Source: Streptomyces parvus (lineage in GTDB: Bacteria; Actinomycetota; Actinomycetes; Streptomycetales; Streptomycetaceae). Taken from it: 64,000 nt of DNA. Each line of letters begins with the position of its first letter. Position 1 is the first letter of the stretch. The DNA is taken from positions 1,922,001-1,986,000 of the forward strand of contig NZ_CP135079.1 of the NCBI RefSeq assembly GCF_032121415.1. Direction: 5' to 3'. The notes under the pieces were generated by a model. The model saw only the letters and a list, made by a program, of their open reading frames with translations, was not told the DNA's origin and ran no database searches. The position numbers and the translations under genes are program-made. Shown one piece after another: positions 40,395 to 48,117 of this stretch.

Positions 40395-41318
40395 TCAGGC
40401 GGAAGCGAGCAAGCTCACCGCGTCGACGCCCCCTGACGCCGCTCGTGCCTGGTCGTAGCGGTGCAGGACGAGGCGGGCCATCGCCGGGTGGGCGCCGAGC
40501 GGGGCGGCGGCCCGGTGCGGTACGGCGTCGGCGCAGGCGCTCGCGAAGCGGCCGGGGGCGGTGAAGTACGAGGCGACGTAGGCCCGGTGGCGTCCTCGGG
40601 CGGCGAGTGCGCGCAGGGCGGCCGGGACGGTGGGCGTGGTGGCGGAGGCGTACGCGGGAACGACGGGCACGCCGAGGCGTTCGGCGAGCAGGCGGGCGGT
40701 GCGCCGGGTGTCCTGGGCGGAGTCGGGGTCGCGGGACCCGGCGGCGGCGAGGACCACGGCGGCGTGGCGGCCGCCGTGGTCGGCGACGTCCCAGCCGGCC
40801 TCGACGAGCCGCCCGTACAGCGCCTCGACGAGTAGGGGGTGCGGGCCGAGGGGCGCGGCGATCCGGGTCCGTACGGAGGGGGCGGCGGCCGTCGCCGCGG
40901 GCAGGTCGCGCTTGACGTGGTGGCCGCGCCCCAGGAGCAGCGGTACGAGGACGGCTTCGGCCCCGCGCAGGGCCGTAAGGGTGTCCGGGAGCAGCGGCGC
41001 GTTCAGCTCGATGTGGCCGAGCCGGACATCGAGGCCGGGGCGCAGGTCGCGGACCCGGTCCAGGAGGGCCAGCACGGTGCGCAGGGCCTGCGGGTCGCGG
41101 CTGCCGTGCGCCACGGCGACCAGGGCCGGGGCGGAGGCGCCGCCGTCCGCTGCGGGGCGGTCGGGGTGCCGGGTGCGATGCATGGGTCTGCGGGTTCCGT
41201 TCCGGGAGACGAGGCTGAGCTGTGCGCCGAGCTGGTCGGTGATGCGGGCGAGAAGGTGCGCGGTGCTGTCGGTCAGCGGGGGTGACTGTTGAGGCTGTTC
41301 CGGGTCCGGCTCCGTCAT
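40395..41318 (-). CDS. Sirohydrochlorin chelatase / CbiX-like protein
   Basis: A 307-residue protein with two CbiX-like halves. The first carries [13 protein letters not shown] and [14 protein letters not shown], supplying metal-site histidines; the second has [13 protein letters not shown] and SYFTAPGRF. The first 60 residues are a hydrophilic extension. Family members insert Fe or Co into sirohydrochlorin for siroheme or cobalamin. NirB encoded at 48118 needs siroheme, which makes the iron chelatase role likely but not proven. ATG 41318 is the first start of the frame. It lies 52 bp upstream of dgt on the same strand. Confidence 0.82.
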   Translation of the reverse strand: MTEPDPEQPQQSPPLTDSTAHLLARITDQLGAQLSLVSRNGTRRPMHRTRHPDRPAADGGASAPALVAVAHGSRDPQALRTVLALLDRVRDLRPGLDVRLGHIELNAPLLPDTLTALRGAEAVLVPLLLGRGHHVKRDLPAATAAAPSVRTRIAAPLGPHPLLVEALYGRLVEAGWDVADHGGRHAAVVLAAAGSRDPDSAQDTRRTARLLAERLGVPVVPAYASATTPTVPAALRALAARGRHRAYVASYFTAPGRFASACADAVPHRAAAPLGAHPAMARLVLHRYDQARAASGGVDAVSLLASA

Positions 41319-41509
41319 GGACCGATGGTGCCGGGCGGAGGTTGCCGGGCCGTTGCGTGAGGGTCACGGGCGTTTTCCGCCACCTCACGGCGGGGGCGGG
41401 GGCGGTGTGCGGAGGCGCCCCGGGGGCCCTTGGGCGAACCTTTGCGGCGCGCCGGTCGTCAGGTGGGGTGGGGGCACGGCGCGGCCGACGGACGGACGAC
41501 GCGGGGACG

Positions 41510-42391
41510 ATGGGGGTTGCGGTGCGTGGGAAGAGCGGGGAGATACGGAAGCGGTCCGGGCGGTGGACGGGCTCGCGGCTTCCGGAGGGGCTCGGTCCCC
41601 GGCTCCGTGAGCGGCTCGCGGCCGTGCGGCTGCCGGGGCGGCCCCCGTTGCGGCTGCCCCTCCGGTTCGCCGGGCCGCGGCTGCCGGGGCGGTCCGTGCC
41701 CCGGCTCCGTGAGCGGCTCGCGGCCGTGCGGCTGCCGCGTACCCGGCGGGGGCAACGGCGGCTGGTGCAGGGGCTGATGGTCGCCGGTGTGCTGGCGCTG
41801 GCGCCCGCGACCTGGATGCGGCTGGGGGCCGGTGACCGGGTGGGCACGGCGGCCGGGGCTCCGGCCCGGGAGGTCGCCGTGGTGTTCGGGGCCGGGCTGT
41901 GGAACGGGCGGCCGACCCCGTACCTCGCGCACCGGCTGGACGCGGCGGCCGAGCTGTACCGCGCAGGGAAGGTCGAGGTCGTCCTCGTCACCGGGGACAA
42001 CAGCCGGGTGGAGTACGACGAGCCGGACGCGATGCGCACGTACCTCACCGGGCGCGGGGTGCCCGACCGGCGGATCGTGAGCGACTACGCCGGATTCGAC
42101 TCCTGGGACTCCTGCGTCCGGGCCAAGAAGATCTTCGGGGTCGACCGGGCGGTGCTGGTGAGCCAGGGCTTCCACATCCACCGGGCGGTCACGCTGTGCC
42201 GGTCCGCCGGGATCGACGCGTACGGCGTCGCGGTCGACGAACCCCGGGACGCCACCTGGTACTACGGCGGCGCCCGGGAGCTGGCCGCCTCGGGCAAGGC
42301 GGCCCTGGACGCCCTGTTCCGGCCCGACCCGCGCTTCCTGGGGCCCGAGGAGCCGGGCGTGGCGGAAGCTCTGGCGGCCGGGGCGCGCTGA
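41510..42391 (+). CDS. SanA/YdcF-like DUF218 membrane protein
   Basis: A 293-residue protein. The N-terminal 75 residues are basic and repetitive, followed by one membrane segment (about 85-100, GLMVAGVLALAPATWM) and a DUF218 domain (AVVFGAGLWNGRPTPYLAHRL, VTGDNSR, DSWDSCVRAKKIF, SQGFHIHRAV). SanA-type proteins affect envelope permeability to antibiotics such as vancomycin; their biochemical activity is unclear. The start may be ATG 41510 or GTG 41522. A 39-bp exact direct repeat inside the N-terminal part duplicates RLRERLAAVRLP, listed separately. Confidence 0.82.
   Translation: MGVAVRGKSGEIRKRSGRWTGSRLPEGLGPRLRERLAAVRLPGRPPLRLPLRFAGPRLPGRSVPRLRERLAAVRLPRTRRGQRRLVQGLMVAGVLALAPATWMRLGAGDRVGTAAGAPAREVAVVFGAGLWNGRPTPYLAHRLDAAAELYRAGKVEVVLVTGDNSRVEYDEPDAMRTYLTGRGVPDRRIVSDYAGFDSWDSCVRAKKIFGVDRAVLVSQGFHIHRAVTLCRSAGIDAYGVAVDEPRDATWYYGGARELAASGKAALDALFRPDPRFLGPEEPGVAEALAAGAR
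41597..41737 (+). repeat. 39-bp exact direct repeat inside the SanA-like gene
   Basis: The same 39 bases occupy 41597-41635 and 41699-41737, offset by 102 bp (34 codons), so the frame is kept. Between them a shorter GCGGCTGCCGGGGCGG repeat also recurs. The encoded peptide is Arg/Leu-rich. Slippage or unequal recombination here would change the length of the cytoplasmic tail in 34-residue steps. Confidence 0.85.
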
Positions 42392-42489
42392 CGGGCCCGG
42401 GGCGCGGCCGAGCCGCTTGCCGGGCGGATGAAGCCGGGCGCACGTCCGGCGTAAGGCCGGGACACGTCCGACGTCGGGTGGGCGCCCCC

Positions 42490-42975
42490 TCAGGAGTCGT
42501 CCGGTGCGCGGCCGGTGACCCACCGCCCCTCGGGGATCAGCACGCCGCCGGTCCGCAGCGAGCGGGTGACGGCGGTCGCGGCGAGGTAGACCCAGGCCCG
42601 CGCGGGGCCCCCGTCCCCGGTCCCCGGCAGCTCGACCTCGCGGACGACGCGTTCGTACAGGTTGCGCGGGTGGCCGGGCCCGAGGAACTCCTCCAGGTGG
42701 TCCAGCAGCCCGAGCAGTTCCCCGTACACCCCGGGCGCGGCGACGAGCAGGGTGCCGTGGACGCGGCCGTGCCCCTCGATGGCGTACGGGTAGCCGGGGC
42801 CGTCGTAGAGGAGGGCCCGGGGCAGCACGGCCGGGCGCTCCCCTGCCGTACGGCCCCGGAGGAACAGGTCGTGGTTGGGTTCGCCCGGCAGCAGCGTCCC
42901 GTACACGAAGAAGGGCAGTTCGGCGTCGGCGGGGCCGCCGCCCGGACCGGGGGTGGTCATGAGCGCCGCCGTCAC
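42490..42975 (-). CDS. Gamma-glutamylcyclotransferase-fold protein
   Basis: A 161-residue protein from GTG 42975, which overlaps the cutA stop as GTGA, or 156 residues from ATG 42960. It has the family YGTL motif (FFVYGTLLPGEPNH), the PYAIEG and HGTLL segments, and the acidic LDHLEEFLG that holds the catalytic Glu. Relatives act on gamma-glutamyl amines or peptides (GGCT, AIG2-like). Specific substrate unknown. It is the last gene of a minus-strand group with cutA and possibly the FMN reductase. Confidence 0.82.
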   Translation of the reverse strand: MTAALMTTPGPGGGPADAELPFFVYGTLLPGEPNHDLFLRGRTAGERPAVLPRALLYDGPGYPYAIEGHGRVHGTLLVAAPGVYGELLGLLDHLEEFLGPGHPRNLYERVVREVELPGTGDGGPARAWVYLAATAVTRSLRTGGVLIPEGRWVTGRAPDDS

Positions 42976-43313
42976 AGGGCTGCCGGAGGAGCCGTCTCCG
43001 CCGTCACCCAGCCGAGGTAGCGGGCGCTGCCCCGGATCACCGGCAGGGCGATGATCTCCGGCGTGTCGTAGTCGTGCTCCCGCTGGAGGTGCTCCTCCAG
43101 TTCGTCGTAGCGCTCCGCCGTCGTCTTGAAGAGCACCTGCCACTCCTGGCTCGTCTCGATGGCGTTCCGCCACCGGTAGACGGAGGTGACGGGGGCGGAG
43201 ATCTGCGCGCAGGCCGCCAGCCTGGCCTCCACCGCCGACTGCGCCAGGGCGTGGGCCTTGTCCTCGCTGTCGGTCGTGGTCAGTACGGTCAGCCATGCCG
43301 GCGGCGCTGTCAT
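42972..43313 (-). CDS. cutA: CutA1-family divalent-cation tolerance protein
   Basis: A 113-residue protein of the trimeric, ferredoxin-like CutA1 family (WLTVLTTTDSEDKA, RLAACAQISAPVTSVYRW, EWQVLFKTTAERYDELEE, IIALPV). It is near the normal length. Family members bind divalent metals and were first linked to copper tolerance; the true role is debated. ATG 43313 follows GAGGAG with seven bases of spacing. It is translationally coupled to the cyclotransferase-like gene downstream. Confidence 0.92.
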   Translation of the reverse strand: MTAPPAWLTVLTTTDSEDKAHALAQSAVEARLAACAQISAPVTSVYRWRNAIETSQEWQVLFKTTAERYDELEEHLQREHDYDTPEIIALPVIRGSARYLGWVTAETAPPAAL

Positions 43314-43390
43314 CGTCGGTCTCCTCGGAATGCGGACTCGGTGGGCACCCTGCCCGTGGGCCTTCGATGCGATTGTCGGCCCGCCGGGCG

Positions 43391-44023
43391 TCAGGCGCCG
43401 TACGGGCGGGAGTTTCTGGCGTCGCGCAGGGCGGTGCCCCACCACACCACCTGGTCCAGCAGCACCTTGGCGGCCGCGTCGGCGGGGCCCGGGTCCCGGT
43501 GGCGCCCTTCGTCGTCGAAGAGGGCGCCCGCGTTGTGGAAGGACACGGTGTCGCGGACGGTGACGGTGTGCAGCTCGGCGAAGACCTGCCTCAGGTGCTC
43601 GACGGCGCGCAGCCCGCCGGAGATGCCGCCGTACGACACGAAGGCGACGGGTTTGGCCTGCCATTCGGCGCTGTGCCAGTCGATGAGGGTCTTCAGCGGT
43701 GCGGGGAACGAGTGGTTGTACTCGGGGGTGAGGACGACGAAGGCGTCGGCCGCCGCGAGCCGTTCGGAGACCGCGGCGAGCCGCGCCGCCTCCTCCGGCC
43801 CGGGGCTGAAGGTGATCGCGGTGGGCAGATCGGCCTCGGCGACGTCGATCAGTTCGGTCTCGATGCCGGGGTGCCGGGCCGCGCGGCCCAGGAACCAGTC
43901 GGCGACGACGGGGCCGAAGCGGCCGTCGCGGTTGCTGCCGAGGATGACGGCGACCTTGAGGGCGTCCGCCCCGGCGGAGGAGGCGGAAGACGTGGATGAC
44001 GTGGATGCGGCTGTGGTGTCCAT
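43391..44023 (-). CDS. NADPH-dependent FMN reductase, SoxR-controlled
   Basis: A 210-residue flavodoxin-like protein. It starts with a Ser/Thr/Ala-rich tail, then VAVILGSNRDGRFGP (FMN phosphate loop, about 25-38), VLTPEYNHSFPAPLK, and SYGGISGGLRAVEHLR. It reduces flavins, quinones or azo compounds with NADPH. ATG 44023 follows AGAAAGG. An 18-bp SoxR-type palindrome 17 bp upstream overlaps a TTGACC -35 hexamer. In S. coelicolor an NADPH-dependent reductase gene in this genomic neighbourhood is a known direct SoxR target, induced by the redox-active antibiotic actinorhodin; I take this to be its orthologue. Confidence 0.9.
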   Translation of the reverse strand: MDTTAASTSSTSSASSAGADALKVAVILGSNRDGRFGPVVADWFLGRAARHPGIETELIDVAEADLPTAITFSPGPEEAARLAAVSERLAAADAFVVLTPEYNHSFPAPLKTLIDWHSAEWQAKPVAFVSYGGISGGLRAVEHLRQVFAELHTVTVRDTVSFHNAGALFDDEGRHRDPGPADAAAKVLLDQVVWWGTALRDARNSRPYGA

Positions 44024-44039
44024 GGCGTCGACCTTTCTG

Positions 44040-44057
44040 CCTCAACCATGGTTGAGG
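44040..44057. promoter_or_regulatory. SoxR box
   Basis: CCTCAACCATGGTTGAGG is a perfect 18-bp palindrome. Its outer bases CCTCAA...TTGAGG equal the SoxR consensus arms known from E. coli, Pseudomonas and Streptomyces. On the minus strand it overlaps TTGACC, the usual -35 placement for MerR-type activation of the FMN reductase. The divergent aminotransferase gene starts 41 bp to the right and may also be affected. Confidence 0.85.
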
Positions 44058-44097
44058 TCAAGCCCGCCCGTATCGCCGCACGGCCTACGGTGGCCGC

Positions 44098-44901
44098 ATG
44101 ACGACGCAGCCGCCCCCGCCCCACATCGAGTTCGACGGCCTCCCGGCCACCGAGGAGACCCTGCGGATCCCCGCCCTGTACGGCTTCGGCCACTTCACCG
44201 CGCTCCAGGTGCGGGACGGCCGGGTGCGGGGCCTGGGCCTGCATCTCGCGCGGCTGGACGCCGCCAACCGGGAGCTGTTCGCCCTGCCGCTGGACGGCGA
44301 CCGGGTACGGGAGCTGGTCCGGCACGCCCTCGCCCGGGCGGGGCGGCGGGACGCCTCGGTGCGGGTGAACGCCTATCTGCCGGCCGGGGCGGCGCGTACG
44401 ACCGTGATGGTGACGGTCCGGGAGCCCGCCGTGATGCCGTCCCGGGCGCGGAGCCTGATGTCGGTGCCGTACGCGCGCACCGCACCGCACATCAAGCGGC
44501 CCGGCGAGTTCGGGCAGACGTACTACGGGGTGCTGGCCGGGCGGGCCGGGTTCGACGACGCGCTGCTGACCGCGCCGGGCGGCGTGGTGACCGAGGGGGC
44601 GATCACCAACATCGGCTTCTGGAACGGGTCCTCGGTGGTGTGGCCCGACGCTCCGGCGCTCACCGGCATCACGATGGCCCTGCTGGAACAGGGCCTGGAG
44701 CGGACCGGACGGCCCTCGGTCCGCCGTCCGGTGACGCTGGACGGGCCGGACGGGGTGGGCCGTTTCTCCGCCGCCTTCGTCTGCAACTCGCAGGGCATCG
44801 CGCCGGTGCGGCGCATCGACGACACCGTGTTCGCGGTGGACGAGGAGCTGATGAAGGAGCTGGGCGCGGTGTACGACAGCGCTCCGGAGGACACCGTGTG
44901 A
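44098..44901 (+). CDS. Class IV PLP-dependent aminotransferase / aminodeoxychorismate lyase-like
   Basis: A 267-residue fold-type IV PLP enzyme. The PLP Lys lies in PHIKRPGEFGQ, followed by FDDALLT, GVVTEGAITNIGFW and TGITMALLE, all family hallmarks. Substrate-side residues do not clearly separate branched-chain aminotransferase, D-amino-acid aminotransferase and 4-amino-4-deoxychorismate lyase. At about 270 residues, the lyase or D-amino-acid type is favoured over the larger BCAT. It is divergent from the SoxR-controlled reductase with a 74-bp shared promoter region. Confidence 0.82.
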   Translation: MTTQPPPPHIEFDGLPATEETLRIPALYGFGHFTALQVRDGRVRGLGLHLARLDAANRELFALPLDGDRVRELVRHALARAGRRDASVRVNAYLPAGAARTTVMVTVREPAVMPSRARSLMSVPYARTAPHIKRPGEFGQTYYGVLAGRAGFDDALLTAPGGVVTEGAITNIGFWNGSSVVWPDAPALTGITMALLEQGLERTGRPSVRRPVTLDGPDGVGRFSAAFVCNSQGIAPVRRIDDTVFAVDEELMKELGAVYDSAPEDTV

Positions 44902-44969
44902 GGCTCCCGCGGGGGGCGCCTTGCGGGAGGGCGGGGCCGGCGGTCCCCGCCGTGCCGGACCATGGGGGC

Positions 44970-45431
44970 ATGCAGATCCACATCGAGGCCTCGGCCCTCC
45001 CCGGCCGCGCCTGCGGCCCGGACAGCGACTTCGCCGGCTACGAGAACATCCACGTCGGCGTCCAGCGCAAGGACCGGCCGGGCGAGCTGCTCGGCCTGCA
45101 CCCCGGGGACGCCCCCTCCGCGTCGTGGGTGCTCGACTGCGAGGCCGCCGTGACGGAGGACGGGGTCGAGGTGTCGGGGCCCTACGTGCAGAACCGGCTG
45201 GGCGGGCGGTTCGTCTATCTGTCCTGGGGCACGGTGGACGGCACCGGGGCCTTCAGCATGTTCCGGCGCGCGAAGCTGATGTTCAGCGACATCGATCCGG
45301 ACGTCCTCGCCGCGGCCGCGCGCTCCGGGCAGCTCACCGGGCGGCTCGGGCTCACCGACGCCAAGGGGCAGCCCCTGTGCGCCCGGGTGCGTCCGCCGCA
45401 GGTCGTCTGGAGCGCCACGGGCGGGGCCTGA
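44970..45431 (+). CDS. DUF5990-family protein
   Basis: A 153-residue protein with a beta-rich pattern: MQIHIEASALPGRACGP, YENIHVGVQRKDRP, GPYVQNRLGGRFVYLSWG and MFRRAKLMFSDI. I recognise it as a small actinobacterial family of unknown function, without catalytic motif, signal peptide or membrane segment. ATG 44970 follows only weak ribosome-binding sequence. It is co-directional with the class IV aminotransferase (68-bp gap) and closed by a strong terminator. Confidence 0.75.
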   Translation: MQIHIEASALPGRACGPDSDFAGYENIHVGVQRKDRPGELLGLHPGDAPSASWVLDCEAAVTEDGVEVSGPYVQNRLGGRFVYLSWGTVDGTGAFSMFRRAKLMFSDIDPDVLAAAARSGQLTGRLGLTDAKGQPLCARVRPPQVVWSATGGA

Positions 45432-45465
45432 GCACCCCGTACGCCGGCCGGAGGGGGATCCGACA

Positions 45466-45509
45466 CCGGCCCCATCGGTCCAGGGGGGGGAGTGGACCGG
45501 TGGGGCCGG
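45466..45509 (+). terminator. Terminator after the DUF5990 gene
   Basis: A 17-bp inverted repeat, CCGGCCCCATCGGTCCA with a single mismatch to its partner, enclosing a run of eight G. It begins 35 bp after the stop. Confidence 0.8.
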
Positions 45510-45815
45510 GTGCCGTGGGGGGCGGGGATCCGTCCCGTGGGGGGTGTCTTGCGTTTGCCCGGGGTCCACCAGGACATACATGTGACCTACGTCACACTTC
45601 ACGTACGCACCTCACCCGATCGGCACCCGACGCGGCAGCACGGACCGAACGGCCCAGCCGCACCGCCGCGACCTGCGGTGATCCATTGGGGCAAGGGTGC
45701 CGCGCCGGTCCGTACGGGTGAAAGCTGACCCCACGTCAGGAGGCGTGGCGGGTCGCGCCCCCGTTGGCTCGGGGACAGGACACACCCGCTCGCGCCGTCT
45801 GCCCGGAGGATCCCC
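45510..45815. other. Intergenic region before the sortase pair
   Basis: 306 bp without a credible gene. TGACCTACGTCACACTTCACGTACG at 45580-45605 and CCACG-N8-CGTGG at 45732-45749 are the only notable motifs; the promoter of the sortase pair must lie here. CCGGAGGATCCCC precedes the start at 45816. Confidence 0.5.
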
Positions 45816-46361
45816 ATGCGCAGTCCTGCCCGCCTCGTGACCGGCACCGTCGGTGCCGCGTTCACCGTCATCGCGTTCGGTCTCACCGCCGCCGCTCCGT
45901 CCGCGTACGCGGGTGACTTCGGCCGTCTGGAGATCACCCCGGCGACCGCTCCCCCCGGCGCCACCATCACCGTGAACACCACCGCCTGCGGCAAGAAGGG
46001 CTCGGGCATCGGCGACGCGAACGAGCTGGACGCCGGGGACTTCGAGATGCGCCCCGGCACCCACAAGGAGGTCGTGGTCGGCCGGTTCACCGTGCCGCAC
46101 GACACCCGGCCCGGTGTCTACGAGATCGTCGTCTCCTGCGACAACGGCAAGGACGCGGTCGGCGACCTCGAGGTGATCGGCGGCGGCAAACACGAGAAGC
46201 CCATCCACGACCGGCCGTCCGGCCATGTGCGGACCGGGGTCGGCGGCAGCGTCGAGCCGAACTCCACGCAGGTCGCCCTCGGCGTCGGCGTGATCGGCCT
46301 GGCCGCCGTCGGCGGACTGTGGCTGCTGCGCCGCCGCTCCGAGGGCGCCGAAGGAAGCTGA
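45816..46361 (+). CDS. Secreted protein with C-terminal membrane anchor, sortase partner
   Basis: A 181-residue protein: signal peptide (1 to about 32, ending SAYA), a beta-rich domain (about 35-125) with two cysteines (TTACGKK, VVSCDNG) that probably form a disulphide, a linker rich in His/Gly/Pro, one C-terminal membrane segment (about 150-170) and an RRRSEG tail. That is the layout of a sortase substrate, but no LPxTG or LAxTG motif is seen before the membrane segment. It lies 82 bp upstream of a class F sortase gene, a pairing often seen in streptomycetes. Function unknown. Confidence 0.8.
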   Translation: MRSPARLVTGTVGAAFTVIAFGLTAAAPSAYAGDFGRLEITPATAPPGATITVNTTACGKKGSGIGDANELDAGDFEMRPGTHKEVVVGRFTVPHDTRPGVYEIVVSCDNGKDAVGDLEVIGGGKHEKPIHDRPSGHVRTGVGGSVEPNSTQVALGVGVIGLAAVGGLWLLRRRSEGAEGS

Positions 46362-46443
46362 ACCGCCGCTTCCCCTCTGACCGGGCGGGGCGCGTCCCCG
46401 AGCGCGTCCCGCCCGCCCCGGACCACCGACCGAGGACGACGCC

Positions 46444-47076
46444 GTGTCACCGAGCGCGCAGAAGGCCAAGGGCTGGCTGGTGGGCATCGCCGTACTGTGC
46501 GGCATCTGGCTCATCCAGAACGGGCCCGGCGGCCAGCTGATCCCGCCGCAGCCCTCCAGTGCCCAGGCCTTCGCCGCCGGACCCCAGCTCCAGCCCGGCT
46601 CCCCGGTCGCCGAGCCGCTGAACCCCTCCGATCCGGTCCGCATCCGCATCCCGACCATCGAGGTGGACGCGCCGATGACGCCGCTGGGGCTGGCCGCCGA
46701 CGGCAGCCTCGACGTACCGCCGGACGAGGACCGCAATCTCGCGGGCTGGTACCGGGACGGCGTCCCGCCCGGCGCGCAGGGCACCGCGATCGTCGCGGGA
46801 CACGTGGACAACGCGCAGGGCCCGTCCGTCTTCTACGCCCTGGGCGCCCTGACCAAGGGGGCCCGGGTCGAGGTGGACCGCCGGGACGGGCGTACCGCCG
46901 TGTTCTCGATCGACGCCATCGAGGTCTACGACAACGACGACTTCCCCGACCAGCGCGTCTACGGCGACGCGCCGCACGCCGCGCTCCGGCTGATCACCTG
47001 CGGCGGCGGCTTCTCGAAGGAGACCGGCTACCAGGGCAACGTGGTGGCGTACGCGCACCTCACGGACGTGCGCTGA
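46444..47076 (+). CDS. Class F sortase
   Basis: A 210-residue membrane-anchored transpeptidase with one N-terminal segment (about 10-25), a Pro-rich spacer, and a sortase beta-barrel. Catalytic His120 is in IVAGHVDNA and Cys186 in LRLITCGGGF. Class F enzymes are actinobacterial and have poorly defined substrates. The GTG 46444 start has no strong Shine-Dalgarno sequence. It is paired with the secreted, membrane-tailed protein upstream, which is the obvious candidate substrate or partner. Confidence 0.9.
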   Translation: MSPSAQKAKGWLVGIAVLCGIWLIQNGPGGQLIPPQPSSAQAFAAGPQLQPGSPVAEPLNPSDPVRIRIPTIEVDAPMTPLGLAADGSLDVPPDEDRNLAGWYRDGVPPGAQGTAIVAGHVDNAQGPSVFYALGALTKGARVEVDRRDGRTAVFSIDAIEVYDNDDFPDQRVYGDAPHAALRLITCGGGFSKETGYQGNVVAYAHLTDVR

Positions 47077-47130
47077 CCACCGGGGGCCGTCGGGTCCCAG
47101 ATCCGCCGGACACGCCCCGGCCCAGGAACG

Positions 47131-47922
47131 CTACGCGTTCCACTGGTCGAAGCCGAGCTTGGCGACCAGCGAGAACACCACCGTCAGCAGCACCGCCCGG
47201 ACGAAGCCGCTCCCCCGGCTCAGTGCCATCCTCGCCCCGATCATCCCGCCCGCGAGGTTGAAGACGGCCATCACGGCCGCGAGCTGCCACAGCACGGTGC
47301 CCTGGTACGCGAACATCGCCAGTGCCCCCGCGTTGGTGCACACGTTGACGATCTTCGCGGTGGCCGACGCGGTGACCAGGTCGAGGTGGAGCACGGCGGT
47401 CAGGGCCAGCACCAGGAAGGTGCCGGTGCCCGGCCCGAACAGCCCGTCGTAGAAGCCGATCCCGCCGCCGACCAGCACGATCGCCGTGATGATCCGGGCC
47501 CGGCCGGCCGGCCGGCCCGTGCCGTCGCCCGCCGCAGCCGTACCGAAGGACGGGCGCAGCATCACGAAGGCCGCGACCCCCAGCAGCACGACCATGATCA
47601 CCGGGCGGAGCACCTCGCTGCTGATCCCGGCGGCGAAGAACGCGCCCGTCATCGACCCGGCGAGCGCCGTCAGCCCGATCCGCACCGCCAGCCCCACCCG
47701 TACCTGGGTTCTGCGCAGGAAGGTCACCGCCGCACCCGAGGTGCCCACGATCGCGACGGCCTTGTTGGTGCCGAGGACCTGGGCCGCCGGTACGTGCGGC
47801 AGGCCGAGCAGCAGCGCGGGCAGGAGCAGCAGTCCGCCGCCGCCCACCACCGCGTCGATCCAGCCCGCGGCGGCCGCGGCGAGACAGAGGAGGATCAGCG
47901 TCGTCAGGGTTATGTCAGGCAC
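47131..47922 (-). CDS. TauE/SafE-family membrane exporter
   Basis: A 263-residue protein with about eight membrane segments and the duplicated family motif (AAGWIDAVVGGGGLLLLPALL near the start, GFYDGLFGPGTGTFLVL in the middle). Members are proposed to export sulfite, sulfoacetate or other anions. The internal linker at about 125-140 is Gly/Arg-rich. It converges on the sortase gene and is divergent from nirB. Substrate cannot be predicted; the nirBD neighbourhood does not by itself imply a nitrogen role. Confidence 0.88.
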   Translation of the reverse strand: MPDITLTTLILLCLAAAAAGWIDAVVGGGGLLLLPALLLGLPHVPAAQVLGTNKAVAIVGTSGAAVTFLRRTQVRVGLAVRIGLTALAGSMTGAFFAAGISSEVLRPVIMVVLLGVAAFVMLRPSFGTAAAGDGTGRPAGRARIITAIVLVGGGIGFYDGLFGPGTGTFLVLALTAVLHLDLVTASATAKIVNVCTNAGALAMFAYQGTVLWQLAAVMAVFNLAGGMIGARMALSRGSGFVRAVLLTVVFSLVAKLGFDQWNA

Positions 47923-48029
47923 GAACCGACATTAGACGGCTGTCGCCGGGGCTCCGTTCCCCAGGGGTCGTCCCGCCTCGGCCCGCCGTCCTGCCCTCAC
48001 AGGGACCGGGCCCGGTCGCTGAGCGCAAG

Positions 48030-48067
48030 GTTCCGCCCGGGAAACAGACGGGATGCCGCCGGGTAAC
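48030..48067 (+). promoter_or_regulatory. GlnR-box-like element upstream of nirB
   Basis: GTTCC-N6-GAAAC-N6-GATGC-N6-GTAAC with exact six-base spacers, 51 bp before nirB. The GlnR consensus is GTnAC-N6-GAAAC repeated. The second half-site is perfect, the first and fourth miss one base each, and the third is poor. GlnR is known to activate nirB in S. coelicolor, which supports the reading. Confidence 0.65.
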
Positions 48068-48117
48068 ACCTCCCGCCCAGGCTCGGGGCATGAGGACAAC
48101 CGACGGAGGCCACTGAG

